In this document: positions 7,508 through 11,811 of the stretch, one piece after another | Layout of the letters: each line of letters starts with the position of its first letter | Position numbering within the stretch: the first letter of the stretch is position 1 | Assembly (NCBI GenBank): GCA_026397955.1 | Contig: JAPLTV010000114.1 | Coordinates: 1-33,125, forward strand | DNA length: 33,125 bases | Origin: Verrucomicrobiota bacterium | GTDB taxonomy: Bacteria > Verrucomicrobiota > Verrucomicrobiia > Opitutales > UBA953 | Direction of reading: 5' to 3' | Notes under the pieces: model-generated | The model's input: only the letters and a program-made list of their open reading frames with translations | Databases searched by the model: none | Told to the model about the DNA's origin: nothing | Made by a program: the position numbers and the translations under genes

Positions 7508-7936
7508 ATGCGCCCCCCTGCCCTATTGCTCGCCCTGCTCGCTACCTCCACGCTCTTCGCCGCGGACGCGCCTAAGCCCGAAGCACCCAAAGGCGATACG
7601 CCGGCTGAAAAAGCCGCCCCCAAGGCCGCTCCGAAGAAGGCCAAGAAGCTCATGGGCATCCCCGAGATTCCCGAAGGCGTCTCCATTAGCGACGGCGTGA
7701 AGCTCCAAGCCGCCTGGGTGAAGGTGCAGGAAGACCCCTCCCTCAAGGCCGGCGAAGAGAAGCCGAAGGGCGAGGACGACAAGAAGAAGAAAGGCAACCC
7801 GCGCGCTGCTGCCGACGAAGCCCTGGCCAAGGCCATGATCAAGGCCGACCCTTCCCTTAAGCCCGAACTCGTCCGCACCTACCTCGAAGCCTCCCACCAG
7901 AAGGCGAAAGACGGGATGAAAGGTAAGAAGAAGTAA
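7508..7936 (+). CDS. Small secreted Lys/Ala-rich protein (paralogue family)
   Basis: 142 residues from the ATG at 7508. Signal peptide MRPPALLLALLATSTLFAA, then DAPKPEAPKGDTPAEKAAPK, almost the same mature N-terminus as the 6671 gene product. Residues 51-131 are the helical family domain: IPEIPEGVSISDGVKLQAAW, VKVQEDPSLKAGEE, an insert of charged residues, then AKAMIKADPSLKPELVRTYL and EASHQKAKDG. The phrase KADPSL-x-x-E-L is shared with the paralogue at 8119 (KLDPSINKDSL, KAAPSLSKETL). The C-terminus is basic (MKGKKK). REP-type element A begins 13 bp after the stop. Function unknown; very likely exported to the periplasm. Confidence 0.85.
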   Translation: MRPPALLLALLATSTLFAADAPKPEAPKGDTPAEKAAPKAAPKKAKKLMGIPEIPEGVSISDGVKLQAAWVKVQEDPSLKAGEEKPKGEDDKKKKGNPRAAADEALAKAMIKADPSLKPELVRTYLEASHQKAKDGMKGKKK

Positions 7937-7948
7937 GAGAGCGGAAAA

Positions 7949-8067
7949 GGTAGGGCGGCCATTGCCATGGCCGCCGTTCGCAGCGGCACGTGCAGAGAGC
8001 CGGGCAAAGCATTTAGACCATTCAACCTCCGTGCGCCCACGGACGTGATAGCAATCACGTCCCTACC
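7949..8067 (+). repeat. REP-pair (BIME-like) element A
   Basis: 119 bp, bounded by GGTAGGG and CCCTACC. Left hairpin: stem GGCGGCCAT/ATGGCCGCC with loop TGCC. Right hairpin: stem GGACGTGAT/ATCACGTCC with loop AGCA, one base away from the GGCA of other copies. The linker differs most from other copies (CGTGCGCCCACGG instead of CGTCCGCCCACGG). It lies between two paralogous secreted-protein genes. Confidence 0.88.
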
Positions 8068-8118
8068 CCTCAAATCGTGCAACTTCCCACGCAGTCTGCT
8101 GTTACAAAGGGATACCCC

Positions 8119-9030
8119 ATGCGCTCCGTCCTCTTCCTTTTCGCCGCCCTGCTTGCCCTAGCCGGCTTCGCCGCCGACGCTCCGGCTGACGCCCCGGCGG
8201 CCAAGAAGCCTGCCCGCCAGCCCAAAAGCCAGAACCAACTTCCCGACAGCGTCGAAGGCGTACCCGCCGAGGAATACGCCAAGATCCGCCGGGCGCTGCT
8301 GATGTCTTACGGCAACGAAACCATCTCGGTCGCCCGCAAGCGCCTGAACGAACTCAAGGAGCGCACGCGCTTCACCAACGGACGCCAGGAAGCCGAAGAC
8401 CTCCGTCTGGATTTCGAGAAAGCCCGCGACGAGATGGTGAAGGCGACGCTCGACTCCGTGCTGAAGCTCGATCCTTCGATCAATAAGGATTCCTTGGTGC
8501 TCACGCTCAACGCCGTCGAGGAAGCCACTAAGAAGCGCGGCCAGGAAGCGACCCAGCGGGCCCGCGAGAAAGAAGCCGCCGAAGCCAAGCTCGCCAAGAA
8601 GGACGCGCCGGCTGAAGCGCCTATCGCCAAGGCCGAAGAGGCCAAGCCGACGACTCCCGCGCAATTGCTCGCCGACGTCGAAGGCGTCTCGGCCGAAGAC
8701 ATGAAGAAATTCCGCGCCGCCGCGCTCGTCGCCCAGAAGGATCCGACGGTAAAGGAAATGAAGGCCAAGCAGAACGAACTGCGCAAGCAGGCCGAATTCG
8801 CCTCCCCCGACGAGAACAAGAATATGCGCAACGACTTCGAAGTCCTGATGGCCGACCTGCGCAAAGCCAACCTCGCCGCCGTCAGCAAGGCCGCCCCGTC
8901 ACTCTCCAAGGAAACCCTCGAGAAGATCATGGAAGCCGTCGAAGAGCGCTTGAAAGCCGCCGCGAAGAAAGCCCCCGGCAAGGCCACCAAGACCCCGCTC
9001 AAGCCTTTCCCGTTCGGGGAGAAGAAGTGA
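8119..9030 (+). CDS. Secreted protein with two tandem helical domains (paralogue family)
   Basis: 303 residues from the ATG at 8119; AAAGGGA just upstream is a plausible ribosome binding site and the start gives a good signal peptide (MRSVLFLFAALLALAGFAA, then DAPADAPAAKK). The frame is open 14 codons further upstream, but that part lacks a signal. The mature protein holds two copies of the family domain. Copy 1 is about 41-139: LPDSVEGVPAEEYAKIRRAL, then KLDPSINKDSLVLTLNAVEE. Copy 2 is about 184-281: LADVEGVSAEDMKKFRAAAL, then KAAPSLSKETLEKIMEAVEE. They are joined by an Ala/Lys/Glu-rich linker. Each copy looks like four helices with a D-E turn in the middle. This is the best example of the domain because it is internally duplicated. 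A GC-rich hairpin without a T-run follows the stop (9034-9054). Confidence 0.87.
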   Translation: MRSVLFLFAALLALAGFAADAPADAPAAKKPARQPKSQNQLPDSVEGVPAEEYAKIRRALLMSYGNETISVARKRLNELKERTRFTNGRQEAEDLRLDFEKARDEMVKATLDSVLKLDPSINKDSLVLTLNAVEEATKKRGQEATQRAREKEAAEAKLAKKDAPAEAPIAKAEEAKPTTPAQLLADVEGVSAEDMKKFRAAALVAQKDPTVKEMKAKQNELRKQAEFASPDENKNMRNDFEVLMADLRKANLAAVSKAAPSLSKETLEKIMEAVEERLKAAAKKAPGKATKTPLKPFPFGEKK

Positions 9031-9098
9031 GGCGCGGCGCCGAGCGCGCCGCGAGGGACAGAGGCAGGGACAGGGCTAGGGCTAATTGATTGCCTCAA

Positions 9099-9127
9099 GG
9101 TAGGGTCGGGACCGCGTCACGACATAG
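9099..9127 (+). repeat. Solo REP, type III
   Basis: GGTAGGG followed by TCGGG-ACCGCGT-CACGA, an imperfect hairpin with a GTAG foot, then CATAG. The same 29 bp occur at 10505-10533 and, inverted, at 10809-10837. No right-hand partner is seen here. The preceding GATTGCCTC is also shared with the 10505 copy. Confidence 0.75.
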
Positions 9128-9193
9128 TTGCCGCTCTGGGCTGTTCTTAGTTCTTGGTTCGTCGTTTTTCGTTATTTCAGGACGCTGACTTGA

Positions 9194-9219
9194 GGCAGGG
9201 ACAGCACCACGTGCTGTCC
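9194..9219 (+). repeat. Solo REP-like hairpin, type IV
   Basis: GGCAGGG (one change from the GGTAGGG foot) followed by a perfect stem ACAGC/GCTGT around ACCACGT. The loop follows the AC-NNN-GT pattern of type II (ACTGCGT) and type III (ACCGCGT), which suggests a further member of the same REP superfamily. Confidence 0.5.
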
Positions 9220-9234
9220 TAGTTGCCCCATTCT

Positions 9235-9295
9235 CAGGTCTCGGGTCTCGGCGATCGGGAATCTGGTTCAGGTGCAGGTCCCAAACCTGAATGCC
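9235..9295 (+). repeat. Dispersed ~60-bp module, second copy
   Basis: Starts CAGGTCTCGGGTCTCGG and continues with CGGGAA(T/C)CTGGT(T/C)CAGGT; the first copy is at 7280-7340. The two agree over most of their length with scattered changes. The inner part (CAGGTCCCAAACCTG) can fold on itself. Function unknown. Confidence 0.65.
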
Positions 9296-9302
9296 TGCCC
9301 TA

Positions 9303-9419
9303 GGTAGGGCGGCCATTGCCATGGCCGCCGTTCGCCGAGGCACGTGCTACCACCGGGCACTGTCTTCGGACCTTTCGAGCTCCGTCCGCCCACGGACGCC
9401 ACGCAGTGGCGCCCCTACC
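9303..9419 (+). repeat. REP-pair element B (chimeric loop types)
   Basis: 117 bp. The left arm has the type-I loop (ATTGCCAT) while the right arm has the type-II hairpin CGCCAC-GCA-GTGGCG. The first ~96 bp are identical to element C, and the right arm is the same as that of element E, so B looks like a recombinant or arm-converted element. Confidence 0.88.
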
Positions 9420-9438
9420 TCAGGCCTTACCTCATCAT

Positions 9439-9485
9439 CCGGTTTCCCTTTGCTGTTTTATCCTATCCGCTAACCGCCAACCGCT
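9439..9485 (+). repeat. Inter-element linker module (between B and C)
   Basis: CCGGTTTCCCTTTG (9439-9452) and CCGCTAACCGCCAACCGCT (9467-9485) occur in the same order and spacing type between F and G (16995-17036). The spacers B-C and F-G are nearly equal in length (79 and 78 bp). Inverted pieces lie at 7189-7253. Confidence 0.8.
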
Positions 9486-9498
9486 ACCACCTGCCCTA

Positions 9499-9616
9499 GG
9501 TAGGGCGGCCATTGCCATGGCCGCCGTTCGCCGAGGCACGTGCTACCACCGGGCACTGTCTTCGGACCTTTCGAGCTCCGTCCGCCCACGGACGTGATGG
9601 CAATCACGTCCCTACC
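9499..9616 (+). repeat. REP-pair element C
   Basis: 118 bp, type I in both arms (left ATTGCCAT, right ATGGCAAT, its reverse complement). It is identical to B up to the right hairpin. Followed by a small separate hairpin, CGCGGC-GTA-GCCGCG. Confidence 0.9.
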
Positions 9617-9699
9617 TGCGCGGCGTAGCCGCGAGGGGATATGCTGGCATGGTGACATGGGGGCACGGGGAGATGATGCCGGGGATTTGTCATCCGTCC

Positions 9700-9759
9700 T
9701 CAATTCAGCCCTCAATTCAGCCCTCTACGCTGTCCTCTATTCAGTCCTCCATTCAGACC
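9700..9759 (+). repeat. 12-bp tandem repeats, five units
   Basis: Five units of consensus TC(A/C/T)ATTCAG(C/T)CC: the first two are identical, the third is degenerate (TCTACGCTGTCC). The same 12-bp unit occurs four times at 11751-11798. They lie 75 bp upstream of a secreted-protein gene. Confidence 0.85.
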
Positions 9760-9798
9760 ACAACTTTCCCCTTACCCTGGGGTTTTCTAATTAGCCTA

Positions 9799-9826
9799 CC
9801 CCTACCCCCACCCCTAACCCAAACCC
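9799..9826 (-). promoter_or_regulatory. Possible G-quadruplex (minus strand) before the 9834 gene
   Basis: Five C-tracts (4, 5, 4, 3 and 3 C) separated by one to three bases lie on the plus strand and end 8 bases before the ATG at 9834. The minus (template) strand could form a G-quadruplex. No Shine-Dalgarno sequence is seen between the tract and the ATG. A regulatory role is inference only. Confidence 0.35.
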
Positions 9827-9833
9827 ACTTACA

Positions 9834-10394
9834 ATGAAAAAGCTCTTCCCCCTGCTCTTCGCCGCCGCCATCGGTTCCGCCGCGACCTATTTCGTCATGG
9901 ACGCCAGGCAGTCCGCTTCGGTCGCTCCGGCCGAGAAGATCGCTGCGCCGAAGTCGGCCAGTAAGTTCGCCGGCAAGTCCGCCACCGCCAGCGCTGACGC
10001 CCCAGCCTCCGAAGCCCCTCGCAAATCCGGCAACTCGAAATTCGGCGGCAAGGGTAGCTTCCTGCCTGAAGAGATCGACGGCGTGACACCTGAGCAGCTC
10101 AACCAGTGCAGGGCCGCATTGATGAAATCCATGCAGGACGATGACGTGAAGGCCGCGCGCGCCAAGCAAGGCGAACTCTTCAAGGAAGCCCAATACGCCT
10201 CGGATGACGAGAAGAAGGGCATGGCCAAGCAGTTCGAAGACATTCAGTTCGAGATCCGTAAGGCCACGAAGGCCGCGATGATGGCGGCGGATACCGAGAT
10301 TACCGACGACGTCGCCGACAAGGTTCTCGACGCCATCGAGGAGCGCATGAAGCAGCGTCGCCAGCAATTCCAGCAGAACGGCAAGAAGAAGTGA
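9834..10394 (+). CDS. Exported or anchored helical protein (paralogue family)
   Basis: 186 residues from the ATG at 9834. An N-terminal hydrophobic segment (KKLFPLLFAAAIGSAATYFVM) acts as signal peptide or anchor, then a low-complexity Ala/Ser/Lys linker to about residue 75. Residues 77-176 are the family domain: LPEEIDGVTPEQLNQCRAAL, MKSMQDDDVKAARAKQGELF, then YASDDEKKGMAKQFEDI and AADTEITDDVADKVLDAIEE. It aligns by eye with copy 2 of the 8119 protein: GV-[ST]-x-E, R-A-A, D-x-x-VK, EL, A-x-x-D-E-x-K, F-E, RKA, A-I/V-E-E-R. The GVTPEQ motif and helical pattern recall Spy/LTXXQ-type periplasmic proteins, but the match is too weak to call. The C-terminus is basic (QNGKKK). Confidence 0.85.
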   Translation: MKKLFPLLFAAAIGSAATYFVMDARQSASVAPAEKIAAPKSASKFAGKSATASADAPASEAPRKSGNSKFGGKGSFLPEEIDGVTPEQLNQCRAALMKSMQDDDVKAARAKQGELFKEAQYASDDEKKGMAKQFEDIQFEIRKATKAAMMAADTEITDDVADKVLDAIEERMKQRRQQFQQNGKKK

Positions 10395-10504
10395 CGCCGC
10401 AGCGGCGTAGATGACTGAGTCGATGGCAGAGGGCTGCATCGAGCACAGGATGGATTAGATGCATAGGGGCAATGGGTAGGGCTGGGACTAGTTTGATTGC
10501 CTCG

Positions 10505-10534
10505 GGTAGGGTCGGGACCGCGTCACGACATAGC
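10505..10534 (+). repeat. Type-III REP, left member of a perfect 30-bp inverted pair
   Basis: Identical to the inverted sequence at 10808-10837 over all 30 bp. It begins GGTAGGG and holds the ACCGCGT loop. The pair encloses elements D and E. Confidence 0.9.
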
Positions 10535-10543
10535 CGGCATCTA

Positions 10544-10662
10544 GGTAGGGCGGCCATTGCCATGGCCGCCGTACGCAGCGGTATGCGCGGACCACCGGGC
10601 AGTGTCTTTGACCATTCCAGCGTCCGTCCGCCCACGGACGTGATGGCAATCACGTCCCTACC
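10544..10662 (+). repeat. REP-pair element D
   Basis: 119 bp, type I in both arms. Its linker is the same as that of element E apart from one base (GGTATGCGCGG against GGCATGCGCGG), although E has different arms. Confidence 0.9.
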
Positions 10663-10682
10663 CCAAGGCAGCTGGCTTCCTT

Positions 10683-10799
10683 GGTAGGGGCGCGACTGCG
10701 TCGCGTCCGTACGCAGCGGCATGCGCGGACCACCGGGCAGTGTCTTTGACCATTCCAGCGTCCGTCCGCCCACGGACGCCACGCAGTGGCGCCCCTACC
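10683..10799 (+). repeat. REP-pair element E (type II in both arms)
   Basis: 117 bp. Left hairpin CGCGAC-TGC-GTCGCG, right hairpin CGCCAC-GCA-GTGGCG; the loop regions ACTGCGT and ACGCAGT are reverse complements. The GGTAGGG and CCCTACC feet are kept. It lies 20 bp after element D and shares its linker. Confidence 0.9.
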
Positions 10800-10807
10800 C
10801 CGAGGTA

Positions 10808-10837
10808 GCTATGTCGTGACGCGGTCCCGACCCTACC
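10808..10837 (-). repeat. Type-III REP, right member of the inverted pair
   Basis: Perfect reverse complement of 10505-10534. Its CCCTACC contains the stop codon (TAG on the minus strand, 10833-10835) of the LamG-like gene. Confidence 0.9.
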
Positions 10838-11633
10838 TTAGAATCTCAAATACCAACTTCAACTCCTCATCGGTGAGCGGGCGGTTCCAGAGGAGGAAGC
10901 GGGCGATTTCGCCGTCGAAAGATTCCTTGCCCGGATGCTGAATCGCGTCGCGCTCCTGTCCGACCGCAAGTTTCGACGCATCGGCCAGAGGGTTGATCGG
11001 AAAGCGCGCAGTCGCGCAGGCCTTGAGATCGTTCACGAAGAATTCGGCGAGAACCTCGCCCTGCCCCGCACCGAGGCGGCCAGCGAGCACATGGAAGCGT
11101 CCCTCCGCAAGTTTAGGCCCGACGAGCTTGGGATTATTCACGTCGAAACGCCCGAAGGTGAGTCCATTACGCGCGCCCCACCAGACGGTGTTATCGTCAT
11201 CGAGGCAGCCCCAGAGGCCTTCGTATTTCTGGCCGTTGCGCAGGTTGCCGAAGAACGAGTTCACGTCCTTCAGGCCGACGCGTTGCGGATAGACCTTCAA
11301 GACCGTGACCCAGGTGCAACCGTCGCCACGGATCAATCCGTCCAAGGCGTCTTCATCATGGCACACCAGTTCCTGCTGACGGAACGAAAGCGCCGCGGGC
11401 GAACCTTTCACCGGCGTCGGTAGGCCAGAGGATGCTTCGACCCGGCCCTTCGGCTGGCCCACGAACGAACGCAGAGAGGCTGGGCCGGCCTGATTGGTCC
11501 AAGTCGTCACACGACCCTCGGCGTCGAGCGTCGTACCCTTGGCGGCATCAAGATCGACCATCAGGCCGGCGCGCGGAAGTTCGGCGGAGGTCAGACTGAG
11601 GCAGGATAACGCGAGGAAGAGGCTGAACTTCAT
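10833..11633 (-). CDS. Secreted LamG/concanavalin A-like domain protein
   Basis: 266 residues from the ATG at 11631-11633 (MKFSLFLALSCLSLTSAELP), which begins a good signal peptide; a TTG six codons upstream is possible but less likely. The mature part reads as a jelly-roll of the LamG/concanavalin A-like lectin class: GLMVDLDAAKGTTLDAEGRV, TTWTNQAG, a middle WVTVLKVYPQ strand, GRFHVLAGRLGAGQGE, and the typical ending DGEIARFLLWNRPLTDEELK (in the family: G-x-IAE-x-x-x-YxRxLsdeE). Such domains bind glycans or proteins outside the cell; the ligand is unknown. The last codons and the TAG stop lie within a REP sequence (10808-10837), so the element may have set the present 3' end. It is 178 bp downstream of the operon at 11812-16800. 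Confidence 0.85.
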   Translation of the reverse strand: MKFSLFLALSCLSLTSAELPRAGLMVDLDAAKGTTLDAEGRVTTWTNQAGPASLRSFVGQPKGRVEASSGLPTPVKGSPAALSFRQQELVCHDEDALDGLIRGDGCTWVTVLKVYPQRVGLKDVNSFFGNLRNGQKYEGLWGCLDDDNTVWWGARNGLTFGRFDVNNPKLVGPKLAEGRFHVLAGRLGAGQGEVLAEFFVNDLKACATARFPINPLADASKLAVGQERDAIQHPGKESFDGEIARFLLWNRPLTDEELKLVFEILR

Positions 11634-11654
11634 GATGGAAAAAATGTTCAAATC

Positions 11655-11811
11655 GGAGGACTGAGTCGAGGGCTGTATTGAGGACTGCGTAAAGGACTGC
11701 GTGGATCAAAGACAACGGCAGATGACAGGTCGCCGGCGCATCGTGATTTCCACTCAGTCCTCCATTCAGCCCTCCACTCAGTCCTCCATTCAGTCCTCTC
11801 TCTCCTTCGCC
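11655..11811. repeat. Inverted repeat with 12-bp tandem units
   Basis: Bases 11655-11679 (GGAGGACTGAGT...) are a near-perfect reverse complement of 11764-11787. The right arm is part of four tandem 12-bp units (11751-11798: CACTCAGTCCTC, CATTCAGCCCTC, CACTCAGTCCTC, CATTCAGTCCTC). The whole fills the gap between the ApbE-fusion gene and the LamG-like gene and could form a long hairpin in the transcript, possibly acting as terminator or processing site. Confidence 0.8.

Larger units (their letters stand above)
9031..9833. other. 803-bp gene-free mosaic of repeats
   Basis: No gene seen. In order: a GC-rich hairpin at 9034-9054; a solo type-III REP (9099-9127); a stretch with TTCTTAGTTCTTGGTTCG that I cannot assign; a solo hairpin with a degenerate foot (9194-9219); a ~60-bp dispersed module (9235-9295); element B; the 9439-9485 linker module; element C; a small hairpin CGCGGC-GTA-GCCGCG just after C; 12-bp tandem repeats (9700-9759); and a C-rich tract (9799-9826) directly before the next start codon. 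Confidence 0.75.

Noticed and set aside
7949-8067. MITE of a DDE-type insertion sequence (GGTAGGG inverted ends)
   Set aside because: No target-site duplication is seen at the ends of the copies, no DDE transposase is present, and the GTAG foot with an adjacent RAYT gene fits REP pairs better. The alternative is not fully excluded.
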